Assembly: GCF_018618755.1 (NCBI RefSeq)
Contig: NZ_JACSMR010000001.1
Location: 310,001-374,000 of the forward strand
Length of the DNA stretch: 64,000 nucleotides
Source of the DNA: Exiguobacterium sp. s193
Lineage (GTDB): Bacteria > Bacillota > Bacilli > Exiguobacteriales > Exiguobacteriaceae
Direction of reading: 5' to 3'
Position 1 is the stretch's first letter; each line of letters starts with the position of its first letter. Under the pieces are notes generated by a model that saw only the letters and a list, made by a program, of their open reading frames with translations, did no database searches and was not told where the DNA came from. Made by a program: the position numbers and the translations under genes. This document shows, in pieces, positions 47,592-56,741 of the stretch.

Positions 47592-47619
47592 TTCGCTATA
47601 GGTTACCCTTTTTAGAAAA

Positions 47620-48705
47620 TCATTGAACGTTTAGTGCCGGAAAAGTTTCTGTCAGGTTTTCGACGAATGCGTCGAACTCCTTAAAATCAAGTTGTTGGTT
47701 CGCATCAGATAGAGCTAATGCTGGGAACGGATGCACTTCGACCATGACGGCGTCAGCCCCTACCGCATAGGCTGCCTTTGCTGTCGGTAACAAAATGTCT
47801 TTACGTCCCGTCGAGTGCGTCACATCGACCATGACAGGTAAATGTGTTTCTTGTTTCAAAATCGGTACGGCAGAAATATCAAGCGTGTTCCGTGTCGCAC
47901 GTTCATATGTGCGAATCCCACGTTCACATAAAATGACTTGGTCGTTCCCGCTCGCCATGATGTACTCTGCTGCATACATGAATTCTTCAAGTGTCGCCGA
48001 AAGACCACGTTTGAGAAGGACAGGTTTGTTCGTACGCCCAACTTCTTTTAATAAATCGAAGTTCTGCATATTTCGGGCGCCGACTTGAATGATGTCGACA
48101 TATGGTAAAGCCGATTCCACAGCACTTGGCGTCATGATTTCAGTGATGACATGTAAGTTATGCGCGTCTGCTGCTTTTTTCAACATCTTCAGTCCTTCTA
48201 GACCAAGACCTTGGAAGTCGTATGGAGAAGTCCGTGGTTTGTATGCTCCACCTCGCATGAAACGAACACCATGCTTCGCAAGTTGTGCTGCTACTTCAAA
48301 GACTTGTTCTTCACTCTCAACGGCACAAGGACCGGCAATCAATTGTTGTGAGCCATCGCCAATCACATCGTCGCCAACACGAATGATCGTATTCGTTGGT
48401 TTTTGTTTGCGTGACACGAGTAATTTCCGTGTCCGGTCTTCCCCTTGTAATTCGAGTGATGCCTTAAAGATTTCTTTAAACATATGCTGTAGGCGTCCTG
48501 TTTCGAACGGACCATGGTTATGTTCTGCAATCGATTCAAGCATTTGACGTTCACGGACCGGGTCATACCGATCGAGTCCTTGCGCACGTTTGACCTTACC
48601 GATTTCAACTGCTATTTCGCCACGCTTGTTAATCAATTCTAGTAACTCAGCGTTCACTAAATCGAGTTCATCGCGTAAACGTTTTAATTCTGCTTGTTGA
48701 TCCAT
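47620..48705 (-). CDS. aroA: Chorismate mutase / DAHP synthase fusion AroA(G)
   Basis: A 361-residue bifunctional enzyme. Residues about 1-90 are an AroQ-type chorismate mutase ([23 protein letters not shown]). From about 105 on is the type I beta DAHP synthase ([41 protein letters not shown]), condensing PEP and erythrose-4-P. The mutase domain serves as a feedback-sensing module in this family. The aroA-ccpA order is that of Bacillus. Confidence 0.96.
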   Translation of the reverse strand: MDQQAELKRLRDELDLVNAELLELINKRGEIAVEIGKVKRAQGLDRYDPVRERQMLESIAEHNHGPFETGRLQHMFKEIFKASLELQGEDRTRKLLVSRKQKPTNTIIRVGDDVIGDGSQQLIAGPCAVESEEQVFEVAAQLAKHGVRFMRGGAYKPRTSPYDFQGLGLEGLKMLKKAADAHNLHVITEIMTPSAVESALPYVDIIQVGARNMQNFDLLKEVGRTNKPVLLKRGLSATLEEFMYAAEYIMASGNDQVILCERGIRTYERATRNTLDISAVPILKQETHLPVMVDVTHSTGRKDILLPTAKAAYAVGADAVMVEVHPFPALALSDANQQLDFKEFDAFVENLTETFPALNVQ

Positions 48706-48851
48706 CTGTCTACCACTCCCTAATCAGCATATAGCTCGTAATAGCAACTAATTATAGCCGACTTCTTTCTGATTGTACATAATTGAACAGCACGCATCTC
48801 AGTTTTTTTAAATTTACATGGTGTATCATAACGAAGATTCAAGTGTAATGT

Positions 48852-48893
48852 AAAAAAGAAAACGCATTACCTACTCAAAATGTAGGTAATGCG
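48852..48893 (-). terminator. Terminator of ytxGH
   Basis: Minus strand CGCATTACCTAC/GTAGGTAATGCG stem followed by TTTTCTTTTTT. Confidence 0.9.
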
Positions 48894-48902
48894 GATCAAT
48901 CA

Positions 48903-49469
48903 TTATTTTTTCGGTTTTTTCTCATGTGTCATGTTTGCTTGAGGGTCATTTTCTTCTTCATTGCCCTCTTCTTTGCTTTCATCTTCTTCTAAGTCTTCAC
49001 GAAGCTCTGAAAGCTCTGCGACGGTTTCTGTATCAAGTTGCTCTGCGACAGCTGCACCATCGACCTCGTTACCGATTTCACGTTCGATATCACGAACGAG
49101 TTGTTCCGCCTCTGCAAGTGCTGCATCAATGCTCGCTTGGTCTTTTTCAAAACCAGCATATTGTGCCGCTTCTTGAACAGTTGGATTCTTTTTCGCTTTT
49201 TCGATGACAGGTGCCGCCTTGTCCTTCGCAAGTTGAATCCATTCGCCGACGAGTGGTTCTGCTTTTTCGCGAACGACTTGCGTCTGTTCATTTAAGCGCT
49301 GACGTGCAGGCGCTGTCCGCTCATCGAGCATTCCGCGCATTTCGCGTCCTGACTTCGGACTTGAAAGTAACGCAGCAGCAGCTCCAATCAATCCACCGAC
49401 GATGATTCCTGCGAGGAAACCGCCCCCCTTAGAACTATCTTGTGCTTGGTACGGGTGTTGTTTTGTCAT
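48903..49469 (-). CDS. ytxH: YtxH-domain general stress protein
   Basis: A 188-residue protein with an N-terminal Gly-rich membrane helix and the YtxH motif (FLAGIIVGGLIGAAAALLSSP then KSGREMR). A long amphipathic, acidic C-terminal half follows. YtxH belongs to the general stress regulon in B. subtilis; its function is unknown. It overlaps ytxG by 4 bp. The third gene of that operon, ytxJ, is missing here and aroA comes next. Confidence 0.85.
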   Translation of the reverse strand: MTKQHPYQAQDSSKGGGFLAGIIVGGLIGAAAALLSSPKSGREMRGMLDERTAPARQRLNEQTQVVREKAEPLVGEWIQLAKDKAAPVIEKAKKNPTVQEAAQYAGFEKDQASIDAALAEAEQLVRDIEREIGNEVDGAAVAEQLDTETVAELSELREDLEEDESKEEGNEEENDPQANMTHEKKPKK

Positions 49470-50038
49470 GATTTACGATCTCCCTTCAATTCATCTGGAA
49501 TACTTTCAACATCTGGTACAGAAACGACTTCCGGTGTGACCGGTGTTTCTGTATGTTTTCGGAAACGGCGACGTGGTTTTTTCTCGACCGTCGTTGTAGC
49601 GGTCGTCGAAGACGAGACAGGTTGACCAGGCTCCGGCTTATTCTTTTTAAAGAGTTCAACTGCGACTGAACCCCAACGGACTGCTTGTGCAATCTGTTCT
49701 TTATTCATATCGGCCGCACCGGCAACGGTATCTGATACCGTACGGACAGAATCGGTCACTTTGTTGAGTGACGTTCCTAACTCTTCAATCGAGTTCGCAA
49801 CGGGTGCAAGCAACTCTGTTTTTTCTTCGATTGTATCGACAAGACGATTCGTTTTATGTAGCAACGCCGTCGTCTCCATCATGATGCCATCTAGTTGACG
49901 TTCGAGTCCTGCCGTCGTATCCGCGACATTGTTCAATGTTTTGCTTGCCGCACCCAGTACGCGGGCAAGGAAGATAACAAGCACTACGAATGCAATCGCA
50001 GCGACTAATCCGGCGATACCGCCTAATGTGATTTCCAT
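49466..50038 (-). CDS. ytxG: DUF948 protein YtxG
   Basis: A 190-residue protein with an N-terminal membrane helix (about 8-27, LVAAIAFVVLVIFLARVLG) followed by a coiled-coil DUF948 region (about 30-115) that resembles methyl-accepting protein helices. The C-terminus is basic and Pro-rich. Start ATG at 50038 follows TTGGAGGCACGAATC. First gene of ytxGH, behind a sigma-H-like promoter. Confidence 0.85.
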   Translation of the reverse strand: MEITLGGIAGLVAAIAFVVLVIFLARVLGAASKTLNNVADTTAGLERQLDGIMMETTALLHKTNRLVDTIEEKTELLAPVANSIEELGTSLNKVTDSVRTVSDTVAGAADMNKEQIAQAVRWGSVAVELFKKNKPEPGQPVSSSTTATTTVEKKPRRRFRKHTETPVTPEVVSVPDVESIPDELKGDRKS

Positions 50039-50079
50039 GATTCGTGCCTCCAATTTCTTTTGCTAGTGTCTTGTTGATA

Positions 50080-50106
50080 GTTCGACGTATGTCGAGTTGT
50101 TCCTGC
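50080..50106 (-). promoter_or_regulatory. Candidate sigma-H promoter of ytxGH
   Basis: Minus strand GCAGGAACA, 11-nt spacer, GTCGAAC, matching the B. subtilis sigma-H consensus (RNAGGAWWW and RNNGAAT) at 8 of 9 and 6 of 7 positions. The homologous operon in B. subtilis is sigma-H and sigma-B dependent. Confidence 0.45.
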
Positions 50107-50177
50107 TACTCCAAATGGTTTATTTCCGTTACAATGATAAATGAAACCTACATACGTAAAATAAGGGGGAACTATTT

Positions 50178-51290
50178 ATGCGCGATCCACGTCTTACACA
50201 ACTTGCAACGAACTTGATTAATTATTCGGTTGCACTCGCTCCTGGTGAAAAAGTGTTAATTGAAAACTTCGGAATCGAACGTGAGCTCGTCGAAGCACTC
50301 GTCGACGCTGCCTATGAAGCAGGCGGGCTTCCATTCGTTCTCTTAAAAGATAACCGAATTCTTCGTAAATTATACCGCGGCGCTTCTGAAGAACAACTTC
50401 AATTAATGGCTGACGTCGAACGGATGCAAATGCAAGCGATGGATGCGTATATCGGTCTACGCGCAGGCGATAACATTAGTGAGTTATCCGACGTACCGGC
50501 TGACAAAATGAAGCTGTACGGTCAAACATTAGGAAAAATGCACACACAAGATCGTGTCAAAGGAACGAAATGGGTTGTTCTCCGTTTCCCGACTGCTTCG
50601 ATGGCTCAACTCGCGAACCAATCAACGGAAGCCTTTGAAGACTTCTACTTTGACGTGTGTACGTTAGATTACGAGAAAATGGGCAAAGCGATGGAACCGC
50701 TTGTTGAATTGATGAACAAGACGGATCGTGTCCGCCTCGTCGGTGAAGGAACAGACTTGACCTTCTCCATCAAAGACATCGCCGCAATCAAGTGTGCCGG
50801 TAATGCAAACATTCCTGACGGTGAAGTCTTTACAGCACCAGTCAAAGATTCCGTCAATGGTGTCATTTCTTACAATACACCATCACCTTATCAAGGCTTT
50901 ACGTTCGAAAACGTCAAACTGACATTCGAAAACGGAAAAATCGTTGAGGCAACTGCAAATGATACAGACCGCATTAATCAAGTTTTTGATACAGATGCCG
51001 GTGCACGTTTCGTCGGTGAATTCGCGATCGGCGTCAATCCATTCATCCAACATCCGATGAAAGACATCCTATTTGATGAAAAAATCGATGGCAGTTTCCA
51101 TTTCACACCCGGTCAAGCTTACGCTGAAGCCTATAACGGAAATGATTCATCTGTCCATTGGGATTTAGTCAATATCCAACGCCCCGATTATGGTGGCGGT
51201 GAAATCTGGTTCGATGATGTGTTGATTCGTAAAGATGGACGCTTTGTTCTTCCTGAGCTCGATGTCTTGAATCCAGAAAATCTAAAGTAA
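50178..51290 (+). CDS. ampS: M29-family aminopeptidase AmpS
   Basis: A 370-residue M29 (thermophilic-type) metallo-aminopeptidase with broad N-terminal residue release. Family segments include VLIENFGIERELVEAL at the N-terminus, GEGTDLTFSIKD, GEVFTAPVKDSVNG (metal-ligand Glu region), and HWDLVNIQRPDYGGGEIWFDD at the C-terminus. AAGGGGGAACTATTT precedes the ATG. Slightly shorter than B. subtilis AmpS. Divergent from ytxGH. Confidence 0.92.
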   Translation: MRDPRLTQLATNLINYSVALAPGEKVLIENFGIERELVEALVDAAYEAGGLPFVLLKDNRILRKLYRGASEEQLQLMADVERMQMQAMDAYIGLRAGDNISELSDVPADKMKLYGQTLGKMHTQDRVKGTKWVVLRFPTASMAQLANQSTEAFEDFYFDVCTLDYEKMGKAMEPLVELMNKTDRVRLVGEGTDLTFSIKDIAAIKCAGNANIPDGEVFTAPVKDSVNGVISYNTPSPYQGFTFENVKLTFENGKIVEATANDTDRINQVFDTDAGARFVGEFAIGVNPFIQHPMKDILFDEKIDGSFHFTPGQAYAEAYNGNDSSVHWDLVNIQRPDYGGGEIWFDDVLIRKDGRFVLPELDVLNPENLK

Positions 51291-51295
51291 TGTAG

Positions 51296-51340
51296 AAAAC
51301 GGATGGCTGAATCCCGAAAGGATGCAGTCATCCGTTTTTT
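51296..51340. terminator. Bidirectional terminator between ampS and dps
   Basis: AAAACGGATGGCTG pairs with CAGTCATCCGTTTT, followed by T residues. Confidence 0.85.
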
Positions 51341-51346
51341 GATTGC

Positions 51347-51787
51347 TTATTTTTTTAATGTCGCACGCAACATCCAAATTTGTTTTTCGATTTCTTTTGC
51401 TTGAGCGAGCAAATCATCTTCGACCGTCACATCTTGCGCTTCGAGATGTTCAATGGCTTCAAGCATTTCCTTACGCACTTGTTGGAAATCACTGATGACG
51501 GATTCAACCATTTGATCGGCAGATAATCCAGATTTAGCTTCTTCAAGCGTCGTCTGTTCGAGATATTCTTTCATCGTCGCTGACGGATTCCCATTGTTCA
51601 TCAATAGTCGTTCCGCGACCACATCATACTGTTCAGAAACCCATGTATACAATTCTTCTAGTTTGACATGAAGCGTCAGGAATTCCGGTCCTTTAATATA
51701 CCAATGGTAGTTATGGAGTTTGACGAACAACACACCATAGTTTGCGACCTGTTGGTTTAAAGCTGTCTTCGCGTGATTACTAATCAT
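51347..51787 (-). CDS. dps: Dps-family ferritin-like protein
   Basis: A 146-residue four-helix DNA-binding/iron-storage protein. The ferroxidase residues of the inter-subunit site are visible in KLHNYHWYIKGPEFLTLHVKLEELY (His, His, Asp/Glu), presented here as conserved blocks around HNYHWY and EELY. It stores Fe(II) oxidised by H2O2 and protects DNA. I chose the ATG at 51787, 9 nt after GAGGGG; a TTG two codons earlier is too close. Confidence 0.92.
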   Translation of the reverse strand: MISNHAKTALNQQVANYGVLFVKLHNYHWYIKGPEFLTLHVKLEELYTWVSEQYDVVAERLLMNNGNPSATMKEYLEQTTLEEAKSGLSADQMVESVISDFQQVRKEMLEAIEHLEAQDVTVEDDLLAQAKEIEKQIWMLRATLKK

Positions 51788-51901
51788 TTTCAATTTCCCC
51801 TCTCACAAAATGTAATCTGTCCTATATCATCTTTATCCTTAAATAACATAGAGTAAACATCTTTTTGTGAGGATTCCCTTGATGTTCTTCACAAGCTTTC
51901 A

Positions 51902-52417
51902 TTACTTTTGACGTTTTAACCCCTTCAGCATGTATCCCCCTTTGAAGTCGACCGAATCGAACGCGACGAGGAATGCTTTCGGTTCATATTCTTCGACTAA
52001 ACCACGCAATACTTTCATCCGCGTCCGTGCAGCAAGTACATCGAGGCGGTACCGGACGCCGTCGCGTCCCTGTCCTTGGTAATGGGTGACACCAAATCCG
52101 TTATCGCGGATGACTTGAATCAGTTCAGCCGGAAATTCTTGTGTATGGACTTGAATCATGTTGTAGCCAATCGCAAGTTTTCTTTCGACGAAGCCTCCAA
52201 TTAAAATACCGAGTCCGAATCCGAGTGCGTAGACGACCATCCCGAGTGTCGTTAAATCACGGAAGACGACGCCTAAAGCAAAGATATAAATTAACGTTTC
52301 GACCGTCCCGAAAATCCCGGCGATGACGGTCCGCCCTTTGACGAGCATGATTGTCCGGAGTGTCAGGACAGGCACGTATATAAGTTGCAATAATAAAATC
52401 AAGAAAATTTGTCCCAT
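51902..52417 (-). CDS. UPF0316 membrane protein (DUF5698 + DUF2179)
   Basis: A 171-residue protein with three N-terminal membrane helices (about 3-21, 32-52, 58-77, DUF5698-like) and a cytoplasmic C-terminal DUF2179 domain (about 90-165), also found at the end of YitT-type proteins. B. subtilis YebE is a relative. Function is unknown; a small-ligand sensor role for DUF2179 is only suggested by its fold. Stands alone between dps and murC. Confidence 0.8.
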   Translation of the reverse strand: MGQIFLILLLQLIYVPVLTLRTIMLVKGRTVIAGIFGTVETLIYIFALGVVFRDLTTLGMVVYALGFGLGILIGGFVERKLAIGYNMIQVHTQEFPAELIQVIRDNGFGVTHYQGQGRDGVRYRLDVLAARTRMKVLRGLVEEYEPKAFLVAFDSVDFKGGYMLKGLKRQK

Positions 52418-52530
52418 GTGATTGATTCCTTCCTAAATTAACATACCCCCACTATTCCAAAATTCAATTCAAGATGCAACAAAAAAATCGTCCAGAGTAC
52501 GTCATCTTTTTTTACCTTCACGAAACCGAC

Positions 52531-52568
52531 AAAAAAGGCATGGATGCCTGAATGCATCCATGCCTTTT
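52531..52568 (-). terminator. Terminator of murC
   Basis: Minus strand AAAGGCATGGATGC/GCATCCATGCCTTTT stem followed by T-run. Confidence 0.9.
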
Positions 52569-52582
52569 ACTGATGAAACATT

Positions 52583-53878
52583 TTATCTTTTTCCTTCATA
52601 CTGCTGTTGGTATGTTTGGATATCCCCCGCACCCATGAACAACAGAACGGCATTGTCATGTTTACTCAAAACCGACACGTTATCTCGCGTCAAGATGTCA
52701 GCGTTCGGAATCTTCTCTTGGAGATCCTCAATCCGAACTTGCCCTTCTTGCTCCCGCGCCGATCCAAAAATCTCACAGAGATACGTAGCGTCCGCCTCAC
52801 GAAGCGATGTCGCAAAATCATCCATGAATGACTTTAGGCGTGTGTACGTATGCGGTTGGAAAATCGCGATGACTTCCCGATCCGGATATTTCTTACGTGC
52901 CGATTCGATCGTCGCACTAATTTCTTTCGGATGGTGTGCATAATCATCGACTAAAACTTGTGATCCGAAATTCGATTCACTAAAGCGACGTTTGACTCCT
53001 CCGAATGAAGCAAGACGTTCCGCAACATCCTCTTTGTTCAAGCCTTCATACTGACAGATTGCGATGACCGATAACGCATTCAAGACATGATGTTGACCGA
53101 ATCCCGGAATCAAGAACGTGCCATAAAAATCGTCACGTAGATAGACATCAAATGATGTGCCTTCTGGTGTCGAAGCGACGTTTTCAGCTCGGAAATCATT
53201 GTTCTGTCCAAAACCATAGTAGAGGACAGGAACATTGGCTTGAATGTTTTGAAGATGTTCATCGTCCCCACAGGCAACGATGGCTTGTTTCACTTGCATC
53301 GCCATCTCTTGGAACGCCGAAACGACGTCATCAATGCCTGTAAAATAATCTGAGTGATCAAAGTCAATGTTCGTCATGATTGCATAATCCGGCTTGTAGT
53401 ATAAAAAGTGACGCTTATATTCACATGCTTCAAATACAAAAGCTTTCGCCTCTTCGACTCCAGCACCTGTTCCGTCACCAATCAAAAATGCTGTCGGCGT
53501 GATCCCACTTAACACATGTGACAACAAACCCGTTGTCGATGTTTTACCGTGTGATCCTGTAATTGCGACTGAACGATATTCGTCTGCTAAGTGCCCTAAA
53601 AAATCGTAGTAATGATAAATTGTTAAACCAAGTTCATTTGCCCGCGCGATTTCTGGATGTTCATCACCAAACGCATTTCCTTGAATGATGATTTGATCTT
53701 CTTTGATGTTGTCGGCGTTGAACGGGAAAAACGGAATCCCTTTCGCCCGTAAAGCGTCCTCAGTAAAGATGTGTTTTTCGATATCAGAACCTTGTACTTG
53801 ATGGTTCATCTCATGTAATACTTGGGCAAGTGCACTCATTCCAGTCCCTTTAATCCCAACAAAATGATATTTTGTCAT
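52583..53878 (-). CDS. murC: UDP-N-acetylmuramate-L-alanine ligase
   Basis: A 431-residue Mur ligase adding L-Ala to UDP-MurNAc. It has the N-terminal Rossmann motif [18 protein letters not shown], the P-loop [13 protein letters not shown] (about 110-122), and C-terminal [18 protein letters not shown]. The ATG at 53878 follows TGGAGGGC. Last gene of the ytpP-ytpQ-ytpR-sftA-like-murC cluster. Confidence 0.96.
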   Translation of the reverse strand: MTKYHFVGIKGTGMSALAQVLHEMNHQVQGSDIEKHIFTEDALRAKGIPFFPFNADNIKEDQIIIQGNAFGDEHPEIARANELGLTIYHYYDFLGHLADEYRSVAITGSHGKTSTTGLLSHVLSGITPTAFLIGDGTGAGVEEAKAFVFEACEYKRHFLYYKPDYAIMTNIDFDHSDYFTGIDDVVSAFQEMAMQVKQAIVACGDDEHLQNIQANVPVLYYGFGQNNDFRAENVASTPEGTSFDVYLRDDFYGTFLIPGFGQHHVLNALSVIAICQYEGLNKEDVAERLASFGGVKRRFSESNFGSQVLVDDYAHHPKEISATIESARKKYPDREVIAIFQPHTYTRLKSFMDDFATSLREADATYLCEIFGSAREQEGQVRIEDLQEKIPNADILTRDNVSVLSKHDNAVLLFMGAGDIQTYQQQYEGKR

Positions 53879-53956
53879 ATAAAAGCCCTCCAATTCACGT
53901 TCCGGTCCGTACCATCGGGCTTGGGTACAAAACCTGTACCATTATAGCAAACCGAC

Positions 53957-54754
53957 TTATTTTTTACCATGTAAATTATTTTGTTCACGTCGTGCACGAT
54001 ACATCGCCATCAAATCTTTAGTTGTCATCACAACATTGACTGGCGGTCCAGCCGGTTTTTTCACTACGTTTGATGCCTCTTGGACGTTCTCATTAGGTGT
54101 GACTTCTGTATCCAGTTGTGGCCGTTGCTCCTCCAGTGTCGGGGGCAACTCATTCTCGAGTGGCGCTACTTCGTCCACTGATGTTGGTAGCGTCTGTTCT
54201 GTCAACGGTTCACTTACTGGTTCGATAACAGGGCTGTTCTCTTCTGCGACTGTTGTCTCAAGTAAGCTTTCGCCCGTCTCTTCGACAGCCTCCACAATAC
54301 CATCTTCTACTAGTTCGAAGTCAACCGTGCTGTTACTTGCCTCTTCTTCATTCGCTCGTTCGATTGATGGGTCAGGGGTGAGTAGTTCTGAATCCGTCAC
54401 CGGAACAAGACCAGCGTCCGCTTCGGTTAAGTCTGTCTGTTCCATCGTCTCGATCCCCGACGCTTCAATTGTTTCATCCGTCATGTTCTCAAGCGACTCA
54501 TCCATTTTTCCCTGTTCTGATTCACTTGAAACGTTTACTTCCGATTCAACCGAAGTCACGTCTTCCTGGATCGACCGTTGCTGTTTAGGCCGTTGGAATC
54601 CGTAAATAGGCGATGGAACATCCGTCAACACGAAACGATCTTCTCGTTCTTCCTTCTTCGGACGTTCGACCGGACTCGCTTCTTTTTCGCCCGCTAACTC
54701 CCGTCGAATTCGCGCTGCTTGTTCCTTCAGTGACTGTTCGTAACGATTGCTCAT
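53957..54754 (-). CDS. Acidic SftA-like N-terminal/linker protein without the FtsK motor
   Basis: A 265-residue, strongly acidic, low-complexity protein. It occupies the place of ytpS/sftA (between ytpR and murC). The motif FVLTDVPSPIYGF near residue 45 and the C-terminal PPVNVVMTTKDLMAMY resemble, from memory, the N-terminal segment and the pre-motor linker of SftA. No Walker A or B motif follows: the frame stops and murC begins 79 bp later. It is either a truncated SftA or a separate protein that kept the linker. GGAGGGGTGAAGGA precedes the ATG. Confidence 0.55.
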   Translation of the reverse strand: MSNRYEQSLKEQAARIRRELAGEKEASPVERPKKEEREDRFVLTDVPSPIYGFQRPKQQRSIQEDVTSVESEVNVSSESEQGKMDESLENMTDETIEASGIETMEQTDLTEADAGLVPVTDSELLTPDPSIERANEEEASNSTVDFELVEDGIVEAVEETGESLLETTVAEENSPVIEPVSEPLTEQTLPTSVDEVAPLENELPPTLEEQRPQLDTEVTPNENVQEASNVVKKPAGPPVNVVMTTKDLMAMYRARREQNNLHGKK

Positions 54755-54775
54755 TCCTTCACCCCTCCATCTTGT

Positions 54776-54803
54776 TAAAAAATCGGCCGAATCAACGGCC
54801 GAT
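54776..54803 (-). terminator. Terminator overlapping the ytpR stop codon
   Basis: Minus strand AATCGGCCG-TTGAT-TCGGCCGATT followed by TTTT. The 5' arm is made of the last ytpR codons and the loop contains the TGA stop. Confidence 0.75.
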
Positions 54804-55400
54804 TAAGAATGCCTCTCCAGTATGTGCTGAATCTTCTAATACAAGAATCCCTTTTTCTTGTGGTGCATCTGGTAATCCAAGTTCACGGGCAGAACAAAGC
54901 ATCCCGCTTGACGGGATTCCACGAAGTGCAGAAGGTCGAATGATTAAACCGGAAGGCATGACTGCTCCTGGTTTAGCGACGACGACTTTTTGCCCTTGCG
55001 CGACATTTGGTGCTCCACAAACGATTTGGAGTGTTTCCCCATCCACATCGACTTGGCAAACCGATAGTTTGTCGGCATCCGGATGTTTTTCACACGCATT
55101 AACGTACCCAACAACGAATTTAGGAGAGTAATCGATTGAATCGACTACGAACTCTACGCCATTGTCCGCTAATACGGTTTGAATGCTTTCGACGAGTTCA
55201 GGTGTCAAATCGACAGGTCCGACTGCATCCAAGTCAAATTGTTGTGATGCTTCAAAAATATTGTATCCAATCACGCGATCGTTATGGAACACTGTAGCGA
55301 CATTCCCTTTACGTTCAGCCGAAACTTCCGCACGCGGTGCATCTGCTAAGATGACCATCAAGACGTCGCCGACTCCTTCTTTGTTATAAAACACATTCAT
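54792..55400 (-). CDS. ytpR: tRNA-binding-domain protein YtpR
   Basis: A 202-residue protein whose C-terminal half (about 90-202) is an EMAP/CsaA-type OB fold, as found at the start of PheRS beta (ACEKHPDADKLSVCQVDV; QIVCGAPNVAQGQKV; GMLCSARELGL). The N-terminal half is specific to the YtpR family. It probably binds tRNA or related RNA; the biological role is not known. Part of the ytpPQR group. Confidence 0.9.
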   Translation of the reverse strand: MNVFYNKEGVGDVLMVILADAPRAEVSAERKGNVATVFHNDRVIGYNIFEASQQFDLDAVGPVDLTPELVESIQTVLADNGVEFVVDSIDYSPKFVVGYVNACEKHPDADKLSVCQVDVDGETLQIVCGAPNVAQGQKVVVAKPGAVMPSGLIIRPSALRGIPSSGMLCSARELGLPDAPQEKGILVLEDSAHTGEAFLIGR

Positions 55401-55453
55401 TCAATCCATGACTCCCTTCAGACTTTCTCACAATGCTTATTGTATCAGATTAT

Positions 55454-56251
55454 TCACGGTTTCGGATGCTTGTTTTTCGCAAGTACAAAGACTGGTTCAA
55501 GATTTCCATCTTCATATAAGAAAGGCAATGCCGTTACCGGAACGCGTCCATTTGTAAAGAAGTCGAACATCAACTGTTGTAACACATCATATCCGGCATC
55601 ATTTCGGATATCGGCAAAAATCAAGACGTCCTGATGGGGAATCCCGATCGAAAATTCACCGGTCATCTTGTCCGCATAATCTGCTAATAATTGCTTATTG
55701 AGAACACGACTCGCTTCGTAACCGTCACCTGTGCTTAAGAAATAAAAGACATTTCCTGCAACTTCATCCCTCTTGAAGGGTGCATCAAGCGACTTTAAGT
55801 TGAAGCGTGCTGCTTCAGACAAATGCTCTGTCGTCCATCCGGCTTGATCGACTAATTCTTGATCGATTAAACGATAGGTCGCCCCTAAATCAAGGGCATA
55901 CATGATTTTTGTTTCACCTGTATGTGGTGTACTGATGATACGTTTTCCATCTTTTGTTTCATCTGCGAAGGACTTCGCACGGATGACGGGTAATACCTTC
56001 TGCTCATTTCCGACTAAAGAGACGGGTTCCGTCTGTTCTAAAACGGCTTTAATGTACTCGATCGTCTCTTCCACAGCGATGACGCCTCTTCGTTTTGCTT
56101 TTGCGACAAGCGGGTTCAATCCAAGATCGACACCTGTCCGGTCTAGTTTTCGCTCAATCCGGAGGACTGATTTTTCCCGATCAAAGTACGTCGTATACCG
56201 TTCTTCTTCAAATGCTTCCGTCACCATTCGGCGAATTTGTTGCAGTTCCAT
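55454..56251 (-). CDS. ytpQ: DUF1444 protein YtpQ
   Basis: A 265-residue soluble protein of the UPF0354/DUF1444 family, with family blocks LDRTGVDLGLNPLVAK, MYALDLGATYRLID and PHQDVLIFADIRNDAGYDVLQQ. Function is unknown. It lies between ytpP and ytpR in the same order as in B. subtilis. Confidence 0.88.
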   Translation of the reverse strand: MELQQIRRMVTEAFEEERYTTYFDREKSVLRIERKLDRTGVDLGLNPLVAKAKRRGVIAVEETIEYIKAVLEQTEPVSLVGNEQKVLPVIRAKSFADETKDGKRIISTPHTGETKIMYALDLGATYRLIDQELVDQAGWTTEHLSEAARFNLKSLDAPFKRDEVAGNVFYFLSTGDGYEASRVLNKQLLADYADKMTGEFSIGIPHQDVLIFADIRNDAGYDVLQQLMFDFFTNGRVPVTALPFLYEDGNLEPVFVLAKNKHPKP

Positions 56252-56276
56252 GAGTCACTTTCATCCTTTCTTAATG

Positions 56277-56302
56277 AAAAAAAGCGAGACAGCGCTCGCT
56301 TT
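56277..56302 (-). terminator. Terminator after ytpP
   Basis: Minus strand AAAGCGAG-CGCTGT-CTCGCTTT followed by TTTT, between ytpP and ytpQ. Confidence 0.75.
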
Positions 56303-56306
56303 CTTG

Positions 56307-56615
56307 TCAGACTGTTTCTAAAAATGCTGTCACTTGTTCAGGTGTTTTTCGTTCTTTACCGACATAACGGCCCGTTTCTTCATTTCCACGATAGGCAACG
56401 AAACTCGGAATCCCGAAGATGTCCATTTCCTGGGCAATCTCAAGGTGCTCGTCACGGTCGACGTAATAAAATTCAAACTCACTGAATTTACTTTCGATTT
56501 CTGGCATGAACGGATCAAGAAAACGGCAATCCGGGCACCAGTTTGCTGAAAAGAGAAAAACAGCATTTCCTTGTTTAGCAGTTTCGAATAGTTGTTTTGA
56601 TTCAAGTTTTTTCAT
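56307..56615 (-). CDS. ytpP: Thioredoxin-like protein YtpP
   Basis: A 102-residue thioredoxin-fold protein with active site WCPDC (Cys27, Cys30) and cis-Pro in FGIPSFVAY. It may act as a cytoplasmic thiol reductant; YtpP in B. subtilis has been linked to bacillithiol chemistry, which is recalled knowledge and not shown here. AGGAGG precedes the ATG. Confidence 0.88.
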   Translation of the reverse strand: MKKLESKQLFETAKQGNAVFLFSANWCPDCRFLDPFMPEIESKFSEFEFYYVDRDEHLEIAQEMDIFGIPSFVAYRGNEETGRYVGKERKTPEQVTAFLETV

Positions 56616-56700
56616 GGTAGTTCCTCCTTCAATTCTTGCTTGATTTCATTGGGTACATCATAGCATATTCGAATGTTTCTGTGCGTTTTCACGCTCTGTT

Positions 56701-56709
56701 TGCTATACT
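56701..56709 (+). promoter_or_regulatory. Extended -10 of the 96-aa membrane protein gene
   Basis: TGCTATACT lies 33 bp before the ATG. Confidence 0.45.
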
Positions 56710-56741
56710 TCAACTAGAAAACGACTTGAAAGGAAATCACT

